DNA of 64,000 bases, taken from an uncultured Trueperaceae bacterium (GTDB lineage: Bacteria > Deinococcota > Deinococci > Deinococcales > Trueperaceae). The stretch lies in assembly GCA_913057685.1 (NCBI GenBank), contig CAJXOA010000002.1:62001-126000 (forward strand), read 5' to 3'. Positions 1-7,798 of this stretch are shown one piece after another (position 1 is the first letter of the stretch; every line of letters begins with the position of its first letter). A model generated the notes under the pieces. It saw only the letters and a program-made list of their open reading frames with translations. It was not told the origin of the DNA and did not search any database. A program made the translations under genes and the position numbers.

Positions 1-39
1 AACGCGAGGGGAGAAACGACGGGTTGCGTGCCCCTTTTG

Positions 40-45
40 TATACT
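40..45 (+). promoter_or_regulatory. -10 element of the ROK regulator
   Basis: TATACT is a near-consensus -10 hexamer in otherwise GC-rich DNA. Transcription would start near position 52, which excludes the upstream in-frame ATG at 24 as the translation start. No convincing -35 lies 16-18 nt upstream; TTGCGT at 24-29 is only 10 nt away, too close. Confidence 0.5.
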
Positions 46-95
46 CTTTTCCGAAAGTCGTCAAGCGGCGCTGCCGATCGGCGCCACGACCTCGG

Positions 96-1289
96 ATGAT
101 CCGCGACATGAGCCAGCGCAGCGACCTCCTCCGCCACCTCCTCCGCGAACCCCGCACCCTGGCGGAGCTCGTGGAGCTGTCCGGCGCGAGCCTGCCGACG
201 GTCCGCCGCATCGTCGGCGAGCTCGGGGAGGAGCGCCTCGTGCGGGTCGTCGGTCACGACCCGTCGCGGGGCGGTCGGCCGGCGAAACGCTACGGTCTCG
301 ACCCCGGCGGCGCGCTCGTCGTCGGCGTGCACCTGGTCCATCCCGGCATGCGCCTCGTCGCCGCGTCCCTCACCGGCGACCGGCTCGACGAGGAGGTCCC
401 CGACGTCGGTTCCCTCGATCCCGACGACGTGCCCCGGCGCGTCGCCCGCTACGTACGGCGCGTCCGGGAGCGGCACCTAGGCCGGCCGATCCTGGGCGTG
501 GGGATCGCGACGCCCGGCTTCCTCGACCCCGTCGCGGGCCAGCTCCTCGCGATCCAGCGGGCGCCCGGCTGGACCGACGTGCCGCTCGCCGCGCGCGTCG
601 AGGCCGCCACCGGCCTGCGGGTCACGCTCCACAACGACATGGACGCCCTCGCCAGCAGCGACGCCGCGGCCGCCGCGGAGTCGGCCGGCCACCTGGTGTA
701 CGTCGGATTCGGGGAGGGCCTGAAGTTCTCGTTGATGTTCGACGGTGCCGCCTACGCCGGACCGTTCGGGAACGCCGGCCTGGCGCCCGACGCGCTGTTG
801 GCGCGCCTCGGGCGGGCCGAGGATGCGGCGTTGCTGCGGGTGCCGGGCCTCGTCGCCGCGATCGACGGTCCGGGTGCCGTCGCCGGCGTCCCGCGGAGCG
901 TCACCCGCGACCGCTTCGAGGCGCTCCTCGCCGCCTACGCCGGCGGCGATCCGACCGTCGCGGGGGTCGTGGAGCGCATGATCGAGGTGCTCGGTGCGGA
1001 GACCGCCGCCGTCGTCCAGCTGCTGCAGCCCACGACCCTGGTGTTCGGGGCGGCGTTGGCGGGGGCGCCCCCGGCGGTGCTCCAGGCGCTCGAACGCACC
1101 GTCCGCGCCTCGCTGCCGCCGTTGCTGGACGACGCCTTGGACGTCCGCCCCGCCCGCCTGGTGGGGCCCGCCAGCACGGCGCTCGGAGCGACGCACGCCT
1201 TCCTCACCCGCCACATCGCCGAGGACGTCCCCACGTCGGGCGCCCCGACGCCGCCGACCCCCTCGGCCCCCCCGGGCGTCCCGTCGTGA
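96..1289 (+). CDS. ROK-family transcriptional regulator
   Basis: Predicted DNA-binding regulator. The N-terminus (about residues 5-60) is a winged helix-turn-helix with the SLPTVRRIVGELGEERLV pattern typical of ROK/NagC repressors. The remainder is a degenerate sugar-kinase (ROK) fold with a recognisable phosphate-binding start (VVGVHLVHPG) and LHNDMDALA. The motifs of sugar-responsive ROK proteins are lost: the Cys-rich zinc motif is absent (no cysteine in the protein from ATG 96) and the EIGH segment is replaced by GNAGLAP. The start is taken as ATG 96 (ATG 108 is also possible) because a strong -10 at 40-45 lies downstream of the alternative ATG at 24. The stop overlaps the next gene by GTGA, so it is probably co-translated with the formylglycine-generating enzyme. 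Ligand unknown. Confidence 0.8.
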   Translation: MIRDMSQRSDLLRHLLREPRTLAELVELSGASLPTVRRIVGELGEERLVRVVGHDPSRGGRPAKRYGLDPGGALVVGVHLVHPGMRLVAASLTGDRLDEEVPDVGSLDPDDVPRRVARYVRRVRERHLGRPILGVGIATPGFLDPVAGQLLAIQRAPGWTDVPLAARVEAATGLRVTLHNDMDALASSDAAAAAESAGHLVYVGFGEGLKFSLMFDGAAYAGPFGNAGLAPDALLARLGRAEDAALLRVPGLVAAIDGPGAVAGVPRSVTRDRFEALLAAYAGGDPTVAGVVERMIEVLGAETAAVVQLLQPTTLVFGAALAGAPPAVLQALERTVRASLPPLLDDALDVRPARLVGPASTALGATHAFLTRHIAEDVPTSGAPTPPTPSAPPGVPS

Positions 1290-2212
1290 GTCACGGAGCC
1301 GCGAGCGGCTGCGGGTGCGCGCCGTCCGGTGGGGGGGCCGCCGGCCGGGACGGTCGGCCCGACGCCGGGCCGGCGGTCCGCCACCCCGTGCCGCCCGCCG
1401 GCGCGGTGGAGGTCCCCGCCGGCGCGTTCGTGATGGGGACCGACGCGCCGATCTACCCGAGTGATGGCGAGGGCCCCGCCCGCCGGGTGGAGGTGGGGCG
1501 CTTCGCGATCGATGTCGCCCCCGTCCGCCACGCCGCCTTCGCGCGGTTCGTGGCCGCCACCGGGTTCGAAACCGACGCCGAACGCCTCGGGGGGTCGTTC
1601 GTCTTCCACGACCTCGTCGCGGCGGACGACGCGTCGCACGCCACGGTGGTGCCGGGCCTACCCTGGTGGCGGTTCGTGCCCGGCGCCTCGTGGGCGCACC
1701 CGTTCGGGCCGTCGCGCGGCGCGGAGGGCCTCGACGACCACCCGGTCGTGCACGTCTCCTGGCGCGACGCTGCGGCGTACGCGGCGTGGGTCGGGGGGCG
1801 CCTCCCGACCGAAGTCGAGTGGGAGTACGCTGGGCACGGCGGGCGCGGCACCGACCGCGCCGAGCCGTTCCCGTGGGGCCATGATCTCGAGGCGGGCGGC
1901 CGCCACCACGCGAACGTCTGGCAGGGGCCGTTCCCCGAGTGCGACGAGGCGCGCGACGGCTTCCACGGCACCTCACCGGTCGGGGCGTTCCCCGCCAACG
2001 GCTACGGCCTCGTGGACGTCATCGGCAACGTCTGGGAGTGGACGGCGGACCGGTTCGACGCCGCGCCGGGCTCGGCGCGCGTCCGTAAGGGCGGCAGCTA
2101 CCTGTGCCACGCCAGCTCCTGCGCGCGCTACCGCCTGCCCGCGCGCAGCGCCGGCGCGGAGGACGACGCGGCGGGGAACGTCGGGATGCGCGTCGCGTAC
2201 GACCTGACCTGA
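1286..2212 (+). CDS. Formylglycine-generating enzyme (SUMF1/FGE family)
   Basis: The enzyme class oxidises a cysteine of type I sulfatases or related hydrolases to C-alpha-formylglycine using O2 and copper. The 308-residue protein has the FGE-sulfatase fold from about residue 38 to the end: VPAGAFVMGTD, VVHVSWRDAAAYAAWVG, RLPTEVEWEYA, NVWEWTADRF. The C-terminal GGSYLCHASSCARYR places two cysteines at residues 274 and 279, the spacing of the catalytic pair in human SUMF1 (C336/C341). This separates it from EgtB-like or C-lectin relatives that keep only the fold. It starts at GTG 1286 inside the stop of the ROK regulator (GTGA overlap) with no good Shine-Dalgarno, implying translational coupling. 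No sulfatase gene is in the window, so the substrate must be encoded elsewhere. Confidence 0.85.
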   Translation: MSHGAASGCGCAPSGGGAAGRDGRPDAGPAVRHPVPPAGAVEVPAGAFVMGTDAPIYPSDGEGPARRVEVGRFAIDVAPVRHAAFARFVAATGFETDAERLGGSFVFHDLVAADDASHATVVPGLPWWRFVPGASWAHPFGPSRGAEGLDDHPVVHVSWRDAAAYAAWVGGRLPTEVEWEYAGHGGRGTDRAEPFPWGHDLEAGGRHHANVWQGPFPECDEARDGFHGTSPVGAFPANGYGLVDVIGNVWEWTADRFDAAPGSARVRKGGSYLCHASSCARYRLPARSAGAEDDAAGNVGMRVAYDLT

Positions 2213-2270
2213 CCGGCCGGCGGTCGCCCGAACGGGGTCCGTCGTACGGAGTGCGTGGGGCGCCGGGTCG

Positions 2271-2338
2271 TAGGGTCCCCCATGCACTTCACGTCCGTGT
2301 CGGCCCGAACGCCCTTCCCGCCCCATCGGATCCGATGA
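2271..2338 (+). promoter_or_regulatory. Near-leaderless promoter and 18-codon leader ORF before psiE
   Basis: TAGGGT at 2271-2276 is followed after 5 nt by ATG 2282, the leaderless arrangement. The ORF encodes MHFTSVSARTPFPPHRIR and stops with TGA 2336-2338, which overlaps the ATG 2335 of the PsiE gene (ATGA). It may be a translated leader that delivers ribosomes to psiE. There is no independent evidence that the peptide is made. Confidence 0.35.
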
Positions 2339-2775
2339 CGGTCGCCGTGCGCCGCATCGAACAGGCGATCGCTGCGGCGGTCGTCGTCGTCCTCACGCTC
2401 GGGGTCGTCCTGGTCCTAATGAACGTCGCCACGCAGTTGTGGGAGGGGTTCCGTTTCGGCCTGGACGGCTACGACCTCACGAAGCTGCTGTCGGAGGCGC
2501 TCTTGGCGTTGATGATCGCGGAGATCATCGCGTCGGTCGCGTCGCTGTACGAACGGCGGACCCTGGAGGCCCGCCCGCTGTTGGTGATCGGCATCATCGC
2601 CAGCATCCGGCGGCTGCTGGTCATCAGCGCCGAAGCCGCCGACTTCATCGCCCAGGGGGGCACCGTGCCGACGTCGATGCTCGTCGAGTTGGGGATCCTG
2701 ACGGTCGCCGTCGGCGTGTTCGCCTGGTCGATGCGGCAGGTGGAGGGGGTGCCCGGCGAGGGCGTGCGGACCTGA
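2335..2775 (+). CDS. psiE: PsiE-family membrane protein
   Basis: A 146-residue integral membrane protein with four hydrophobic segments (about residues 10-30, 48-66, 77-95 and 110-130). The segment LLVIGIIASIRRLLVIS matches the conserved third helix region of the phosphate-starvation-inducible PsiE family (PF06146). The biochemical function of the family is unknown; in E. coli the gene is Pho-regulated. The start is ATG 2335, overlapping the stop of a short upstream ORF. A longer in-frame extension to 2104 is a shadow of the preceding gene. A hairpin at 2786-2815 follows the stop. Confidence 0.7.
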   Translation: MTVAVRRIEQAIAAAVVVVLTLGVVLVLMNVATQLWEGFRFGLDGYDLTKLLSEALLALMIAEIIASVASLYERRTLEARPLLVIGIIASIRRLLVISAEAADFIAQGGTVPTSMLVELGILTVAVGVFAWSMRQVEGVPGEGVRT

Positions 2776-2785
2776 CCCATGAGAG

Positions 2786-2815
2786 GCCCCCCGCGGCCCG
2801 AGGGCGGCGGGGGGC
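2786..2815. terminator. Bidirectional hairpin between convergent genes
   Basis: GCCCCCCGC (2786-2794) pairs perfectly with GCGGGGGGC (2807-2815), with an inner GCCC/GGGC extension around a GA loop. It sits between the convergent psiE and rhodanese genes. There is no U tract, so it is a factor-independent terminator only by position and strength. Confidence 0.55.
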
Positions 2816-2833
2816 TCGACCGGGAGGTCGGGG

Positions 2834-3271
2834 TCAGTTCGTGGTGGGGAAGCCGGCTTCCTGCCAGGCGCGGATGCCGCCGCGCATGTTCGTCACGTTG
2901 TTGTAGCCGAGCGACGCGATGTACGCCGTGGCCCAGAAGCCGCGCGTGCCCGCGGCGCAGTAGACGAGGATCGGGGTGTCCTTGTCGGCCGGCATCTGGT
3001 CGAGGTACTCGCCGATCGTCTGCACGGGGAAGTGCACGGCGCCCTCGAGGTGCCCGTCGTCCCACTCGTCCTGCGTGCGGACGTCGACGACGACCGGCAT
3101 GACGTCGAAGATGTAGTCGGCGGCGTCCTCGACGCTGATCTGCATCCAGCTCTCGTTGGCGGCCTCCTGCACGACCTCGTACATGCGGTCGGCGGCGGGG
3201 GTCGATTCGACCTGGGCGATGGCGGCGGTGGCGAACAGCGCGGCGATCAGGATGACGAAGAACTTCTTCAT
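2834..3271 (-). CDS. Exported single-domain rhodanese
   Basis: A sulfurtransferase that forms a persulfide on an active-site cysteine. Residues 1-19 form a signal peptide (KKFFVILIAALFATAAIA, then AQ). The rhodanese domain covers about residues 45-140, with VVDVRTQDEWDDGHLEGAVHFP, the catalytic loop CAAGTRG with C105, and the C-terminal GGIRAWQEAGFP. It is the last gene of the molybdoenzyme operon, 34 nt after the NrfD subunit, with a GAGAGGAAAG ribosome-binding site. An exported rhodanese beside a Psr/Phs-type reductase fits delivery or capture of sulfane sulfur from polysulfide or thiosulfate outside the cytoplasm. That role is inferred from context. Confidence 0.85.
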   Translation of the reverse strand: MKKFFVILIAALFATAAIAQVESTPAADRMYEVVQEAANESWMQISVEDAADYIFDVMPVVVDVRTQDEWDDGHLEGAVHFPVQTIGEYLDQMPADKDTPILVYCAAGTRGFWATAYIASLGYNNVTNMRGGIRAWQEAGFPTTN

Positions 3272-3305
3272 GAGACTTTCCTCTCCTCTCGGCGTCCGAG
3301 TGCGC

Positions 3306-4094
3306 TCAGAAGCCGAAGAACTGGTGCTGCCCGATCTCGACGATCAGGGAGCGGACGACGGTGGCGCCGACGAACGGCACCAGGGCGGCCAACAACGGCG
3401 TGCGGCGAAGGAACGCCGGCGCCACGAGCAAGGCGAGTCCGACCAGGAAGAGCGGACCGCCGTGGCTCCAAAGGTACGCGAAGCCTTGCTGGGCTTCGGG
3501 TACGCCCGTCGCAAGACCCCACAGGTAGAGAACCCCGATCCCGGCGCTCGCCAGGCTCAGGGGGGTGATGAACGCCTTCGCCCACGCCTGCTTGAACAGC
3601 ATCGCGAGGGCGGTCACGGTGACCATGCCGGTCAGCGGGAAGAGGACGATGAGGATCATGCTCCAGATGGGGCGGTTGACGTTCACCGACAACGCCAGGC
3701 CGGGGTAGACCAGCGCCAGCGAACTGCCGATCACCAGCAGGGCGCCCCACACCTGCCGGGGGCCGCGGTCGAGCCAGACGAAGAAGCTGGCGACCATCGA
3801 GGTGATCAGGCCCCACGCCCCGATCCAGATCGGCGAGGTGGGCGTGAACGCCAGGAACAACCACACGTGCGTGAAGCGCCAGCGGGCGGGCGACTCCACC
3901 CAGAGGGTGAACAGGTCGAGCACGATGAGGCCCATCGTGATGAGGGCGTACGTGCGCTTGCGCGGGTGGTCGCGCAGGGTGGCGACCATCGTGACGAACG
4001 CCATGCCGCCGGCGAGGGCCACGAACGCGAAGTGGAACAACGTCGGCCAGTGCCAGAAGTGTTGCGACCAGGGAAGTCCGTACCACTCCACCAT
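3306..4094 (-). CDS. NrfD/PsrC-type membrane anchor subunit
   Basis: A 262-residue hydrophobic protein with about eight transmembrane helices and the NrfD/PsrC layout. In this family it anchors the molybdenum and iron-sulfur subunits and exchanges electrons with the quinone pool, with no haem. The N-terminal WPTLFHFAFVALAGGMAF and the central NVNRPIWSMILIVLFP resemble quinone-site helices of this family. Start ATG 4094 shares one base with the stop of the ferredoxin subunit (TGATG), so the two are translationally coupled and likely equimolar. It is slightly shorter than Thermus PsrC. It completes the ABC set of a complex iron-sulfur molybdoenzyme. Confidence 0.85.
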   Translation of the reverse strand: MVEWYGLPWSQHFWHWPTLFHFAFVALAGGMAFVTMVATLRDHPRKRTYALITMGLIVLDLFTLWVESPARWRFTHVWLFLAFTPTSPIWIGAWGLITSMVASFFVWLDRGPRQVWGALLVIGSSLALVYPGLALSVNVNRPIWSMILIVLFPLTGMVTVTALAMLFKQAWAKAFITPLSLASAGIGVLYLWGLATGVPEAQQGFAYLWSHGGPLFLVGLALLVAPAFLRRTPLLAALVPFVGATVVRSLIVEIGQHQFFGF

Positions 4095-4696
4095 CAGTGG
4101 GCTCCTTCCTCATGCTTGACGTCCCAGATGTTGCTCGTCAGGCCGAAGCTCGACGGGGCGTTCAGGTAGTACAGGTTCGGCCCCGTGCCCTGTTCGGGCC
4201 GCAGGACGTCGACGCGGTCGGCTTCGCGGATCGCGATCGACACCGCGCTGTTCGGGTCGTCGAGGTCCCCGAAGCTGCGGCACAGCGTGGGGCACGTCTC
4301 GACGCAGGCGGGCAGCTTGCCCTCCTCGAGGCGGTGGCGGCAGAAGTTGCACTTCGTCACGTAGCCGTCGGGGTGCATGCTGCGCGCGTCGTAGGGGCAG
4401 GCGGCGATGCAGGCGCCGCAGGCGATGCACTGGTGCTCGTCGATGTCGACGATGCCGTCGTCGGTGACGTAGCAGCAGCCGGTCGGGCAGACGGGCACGC
4501 AGGGTGGGTTCTCGCAGTGCAGGCACTGCTCGGGACGGAACTCGACGGTGAGGTTCGGGAACGTCCCGACCGTCGTGTTGCGGATCCAGAGGCGGTGGTT
4601 GCCGACCGGCACGTCGTTCTCCATGGTGCAGGCGACCGAGCAGGCCGAGCAGCCCACGCACGCGGACAGGTCGATCGACATCGCGTAGCGGGTCAT
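4094..4696 (-). CDS. 4Fe-4S ferredoxin subunit (PsrB/DmsB-like)
   Basis: Electron-transfer subunit of 200 residues that relays electrons between the membrane anchor and the molybdenum subunit. Four cysteine groups are visible, enough for four [4Fe-4S] clusters: CVGCSACSVAC near residues 13-23, CLHCENPPCVPVCPTGC near 58-74, CIACGACIAACP near 89-100, and CNFC with CVETCP near 116-135. There is no signal peptide; partners of this type are co-exported by the Tat signal of the catalytic subunit. ATG 4696 overlaps the stop of the upstream gene (ATGA), and AGGAGT lies just upstream. Confidence 0.9.
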   Translation of the reverse strand: MTRYAMSIDLSACVGCSACSVACTMENDVPVGNHRLWIRNTTVGTFPNLTVEFRPEQCLHCENPPCVPVCPTGCCYVTDDGIVDIDEHQCIACGACIAACPYDARSMHPDGYVTKCNFCRHRLEEGKLPACVETCPTLCRSFGDLDDPNSAVSIAIREADRVDVLRPEQGTGPNLYYLNAPSSFGLTSNIWDVKHEEGAH

Positions 4697-7023
4697 ACCG
4701 GACTCCTATCGGCGACGAGGTCCTTGATCGGCGGGTGGTTCGGGTTGGGGGCGTCCGCAACGACCCGCACGAAGTTGTTGCGCAGGCCCGCACCGCCCGA
4801 GATCGGGTCGAGGGTGTACGAGCTCTGCAGCGCCGTGTCGGAGGCGCCCCGCCCGTTGGCGAGCCGCATCAGCGGCGCCTTGTGGCCGAAGCCGTGCACG
4901 ATGTAGACGCAGTCGTGGCGGATGCGTTCGGTGACCGCCGCCTTGACGGGGCCCTCGCGGACGCCGGCGTCGTTCTCGAGGTAGACGTAGTCGCCGTTCG
5001 CGACGCCCAGCCGCTCCGCCTCCTTCGTCGCGATCCACACCTCGTTCTCGCCGTGCTGGTCCATCAGGACGGCGTTGTTGTGCGTCCGCGCGAACGTGTG
5101 GACGGGGCTGCGTCCGTACAGCAACCGGTAGCTGCCCGCGGGCGGCTGTTCGGTCGGTTCGTACGTCGGCATGGGGTCGAACCCGGCGTCGGCGAAGCGT
5201 TCGCTGTAGATCTCGATCTTGCCCGACGGCGTCCCGAGCGGGTTGCGGTTGAAGCGCTCGTAGTCCGCGAAGTACGGCCGGCCGCGGCGAACGATCGTCC
5301 CCTGCTGACGGAGCTCCTCGAGGTCGCTGCCGATCGTGCGCAGGCGCGTGTCGAGGTAGTCCTCCATGTCCTCCCAGGGGAAGTACTCGCCGAGCCCGAG
5401 TTTCTCGCCGAGCTCCTTGGCGATCCACCAGCCGGGCTTCGTGTCGTACATCGCTTCGATGGCGGGGAAGCGTCCGGCGATGAACGGCGTCTTGTACGAC
5501 TGCAGCAGCAGGTCGTCGTAGCGCTCGAGGTAGGTCGCTTCGGGCAGGATGACGTCGGCCCACATGACGTGCTCCATCGGGAGGACGTCGATGGCGACGT
5601 ACAGGTCGAGCTGCTTGAGGGCCTCCTTGGTGTAGTCGACCTTCGGGATGCTGTGGAAGAGGTTCACGCCGTAGCTGAACAGGCCCTTGATGGGGTACGG
5701 CTCGCCCGTCAGCATCGGCGGGATCATCTCCTGCACCGCCGTCGCGCTGCCGTAGAAGAGGCCGCGGTCGACCGAGTCGCGGAACGGGGAGTCCGCCTCG
5801 ACGTCGGTCGTCGAACCGCCGCACCCGCCGGAGGACGGCGCGAGCGGCAGGTCGGGCGCCGGGTAGGCGTCGACGCCGGGCGCGTCGCAGAAGTAGTACC
5901 CGCCGGGCTTGCCGTAGTTCCCGAGCAGCACGTTGACGAGGTACAGCGCGCGGTTGCGTTGCGTGTCGTTGCCGTACCAGACGACGTGGCGGCTGACGGG
6001 GATGACGGCGCGGGGGGCGTGCTCCGCCATCTCGCGCGCGATGCGGCGGATGGTGTCGGCCGGGATCTCGGTGATCTCCGCCGCCCATTCCGGCGTGTAC
6101 GGCTGGACGTGCTCGACGAGGCGGTCGAAGCCGAGCGTGTACTGCTCGACGTACGCCGCGTCGTACAGCTCCTCGGTCACCAGGACGTGCATCCAGGCGA
6201 GCAGCAGGGCGGTGTCGGTGCCCGGCTTGACGGGCAGCCAATCGTTCGCCTTCGCCGCGGCGGTGCTGAAGCGTGGGTCGGCGACGACGAGCTTCGCGCC
6301 GCGCTTGAGGGCGAGGGCGAAGTCCTGCAGTTGGGTGTTGTGGGTGTCCTCGCCGATGTGGTGGCCGATGAGGACGATGTAGTTCGTTTCCGACCAGTCG
6401 ATCTGTTCGTGCCCGGAGATGCCGCGCCCGAACGTGTACTGGCTGGCGGTCTCCCGCGGGCCGGTGCAGAGGCTGACCGACGGCTTCGCGGCGTTGGGCG
6501 ATCCCCAGGCGCCGGGCAGGTAGGAGGCGAACCACTTGTCGCCCGAGCCGTGCCCGAACCAGGCGACCGATTCCGGACCGTGCTCGTCGCGGATCGCGAA
6601 CATCTTCTCCGCGATGTAGTCCAGCGCCTCGTCCCAGCTCGCTTCGCGGTACTGCCCGTCGCCCCGCTCGGTGCCCTCGACGCGGATCAGCGGCCGCTTG
6701 AGGCGGTCGGGGTCGTACGTCTGGGTGGGGGCGCCCTGTCCGCGGGGGCAGAGCATGCCGCGCGATTTGGGGTTCGTGGCGTAGCCGTCGACCTTGCGGA
6801 CCTTGCCGCCGGCGACCTTCACCTCGATCCCGCACTTCCAGAAACAGTTCTCGCAGTACGAGTACACCGTTTCCACGTCGCCGTCGAACCACTGCGGCGG
6901 CATCGGCGCGAAGGGGTTGGGGATGCGGTCCAGCAGCGATTGTGCGCTGGCCTGCCCCGCCACCGTCGCGGCGCCCACCGAGGCGGCCGACAACTTCAGG
7001 AACTCCCTACGATCCATTCCCAC
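4693..7023 (-). CDS. Molybdopterin oxidoreductase, PsrA/PhsA-like catalytic subunit
   Basis: Catalytic subunit of a complex iron-sulfur molybdoenzyme, 776 residues. The N-terminus has a Tat signal (MDRREFLKLSAASVGAAT, AxA near residue 27), so it acts outside the cytoplasm. C57, C60, C64 and C92 (CENCFWKC and LCPRGQG) bind the proximal [4Fe-4S] cluster. C186 in SVSLCTGPR is the likely Mo ligand, as in PsrA. The C-terminal molydopterin-dinucleotide-binding domain includes RSPVHTFARTHNN. The start is GTG 7023, supported by AGGGAGGT 5 nt upstream, and overlaps the chaperone gene by 17 nt. The rhodanese neighbour favours polysulfide or thiosulfate over tetrathionate or arsenate as substrate, but sequence alone does not decide. 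Confidence 0.85.
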   Translation of the reverse strand: MGMDRREFLKLSAASVGAATVAGQASAQSLLDRIPNPFAPMPPQWFDGDVETVYSYCENCFWKCGIEVKVAGGKVRKVDGYATNPKSRGMLCPRGQGAPTQTYDPDRLKRPLIRVEGTERGDGQYREASWDEALDYIAEKMFAIRDEHGPESVAWFGHGSGDKWFASYLPGAWGSPNAAKPSVSLCTGPRETASQYTFGRGISGHEQIDWSETNYIVLIGHHIGEDTHNTQLQDFALALKRGAKLVVADPRFSTAAAKANDWLPVKPGTDTALLLAWMHVLVTEELYDAAYVEQYTLGFDRLVEHVQPYTPEWAAEITEIPADTIRRIAREMAEHAPRAVIPVSRHVVWYGNDTQRNRALYLVNVLLGNYGKPGGYYFCDAPGVDAYPAPDLPLAPSSGGCGGSTTDVEADSPFRDSVDRGLFYGSATAVQEMIPPMLTGEPYPIKGLFSYGVNLFHSIPKVDYTKEALKQLDLYVAIDVLPMEHVMWADVILPEATYLERYDDLLLQSYKTPFIAGRFPAIEAMYDTKPGWWIAKELGEKLGLGEYFPWEDMEDYLDTRLRTIGSDLEELRQQGTIVRRGRPYFADYERFNRNPLGTPSGKIEIYSERFADAGFDPMPTYEPTEQPPAGSYRLLYGRSPVHTFARTHNNAVLMDQHGENEVWIATKEAERLGVANGDYVYLENDAGVREGPVKAAVTERIRHDCVYIVHGFGHKAPLMRLANGRGASDTALQSSYTLDPISGGAGLRNNFVRVVADAPNPNHPPIKDLVADRSPV

Positions 7024-7624
7024 GCGTGACCTCCCTGATCGTTGCGTGCAAGAACGTCGTCAGCGGTCCGTAGAAGCCGCTGCCGTCCCGATCCGCGACG
7101 CTCGATGCGTAGCGGTCGAACCACGGCCGCACCCACCGCGCGAGCAGGTCGCGGGCGGCGTGGGGCCGTTCGTGCCGAGCGAGGAGGACGCCGGCTTCGG
7201 CGACCGCGGCGACGTGGTCGGGAAGGTCCGTCCAGTCGTCGTGGGTGCCGATGCCCTCGTCCTTGAGGAAGCGGCCGATCGCTTCGGCGGTGTCGCCGAG
7301 CAGTTCGCCGTCCTGGGCGTAGCCGAGGTAGGGGGGCGCGGCGAGACCGTCGCCGCTGCTGACGAAGAGGTCGACGTACGACGCCTGCAGCGCCGTCGCG
7401 TCGACGGGGGGAAGCGTGGGGGCGGGGACGCCGGTCGCGTCCGCGAGCGCCACCAGGGCCGCCGCGAAGCGGCCGCTCCGCAGGTCGTCGAGGAGCGGGT
7501 CGCGGGGGGACGCGTACGTTGCGGCGATCGTCTGCAGCAGCGCGTCGGTCGCGTCCGGTTGGGCGGTGGGGGGCCGCGCGTCGGCGGGGGTCCGGTCGGC
7601 GATCATGTGCCGAGTTTCACGCAT
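7007..7624 (-). CDS. TorD/DmsD-family molybdoenzyme chaperone
   Basis: A cytoplasmic all-helical chaperone of 205 residues. Proteins of this family hold the Tat signal of their molybdoenzyme until the cofactor is loaded. Recognisable features are YVDLFVSS followed by PPYLGY, the DLPDHVAAVAEAGVLLA segment that carries the family D-H signature, and WVRPWFDRY. It is the first gene of the operon and overlaps the start of the catalytic subunit by 17 nt, so it is made just before its client. The start is uncertain: ATG 7624 or ATG 7606, neither with a clear ribosome-binding site. The first 30 residues are Ala/Pro-rich and may be untranslated. Confidence 0.8.
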   Translation of the reverse strand: MRETRHMIADRTPADARPPTAQPDATDALLQTIAATYASPRDPLLDDLRSGRFAAALVALADATGVPAPTLPPVDATALQASYVDLFVSSGDGLAAPPYLGYAQDGELLGDTAEAIGRFLKDEGIGTHDDWTDLPDHVAAVAEAGVLLARHERPHAARDLLARWVRPWFDRYASSVADRDGSGFYGPLTTFLHATIREVTRGNGS

Positions 7625-7798
7625 GGGGGCGCGCGGCCGTAGGGACGAATGTCGTGAGGTCGTTCGTCCCGGTCGCGGCCCACGCCGACGGACCTATGCG
7701 CGCCTTGCGCTCACCGATTCGTTACATGTGGGGACGTGCGGGGGGCGGTCTGCGTTCGGCCGACGGCGCCCCCCGCGGGGCGGCCGTCGGGGAACGGC
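7625..7798. promoter_or_regulatory. Control region of the molybdoenzyme operon with 8-bp inverted repeat
   Basis: This 174-nt gap lies upstream of the chaperone gene and downstream of the exporter adaptor. It contains the perfect inverted repeat GGGACGAA (7642-7649) and TTCGTCCC (7663-7670) with a 13-nt spacer, 18 nt from ATG 7624. It could be an operator for a dimeric regulator or a 5' hairpin. GGTCCC-like and TTACATGT sequences further up show no clear -35/-10 pair. Confidence 0.4.

Noticed and set aside
24-45. TTGCGT as -35 for TATACT
   Set aside because: Spacer only 10 nt, too short for a sigma-70 promoter.
24-95. N-terminal extension of the ROK regulator from ATG 24
   Set aside because: A strong -10 (TATACT) at 40-45 lies inside it, so this codon would be upstream of the transcript.
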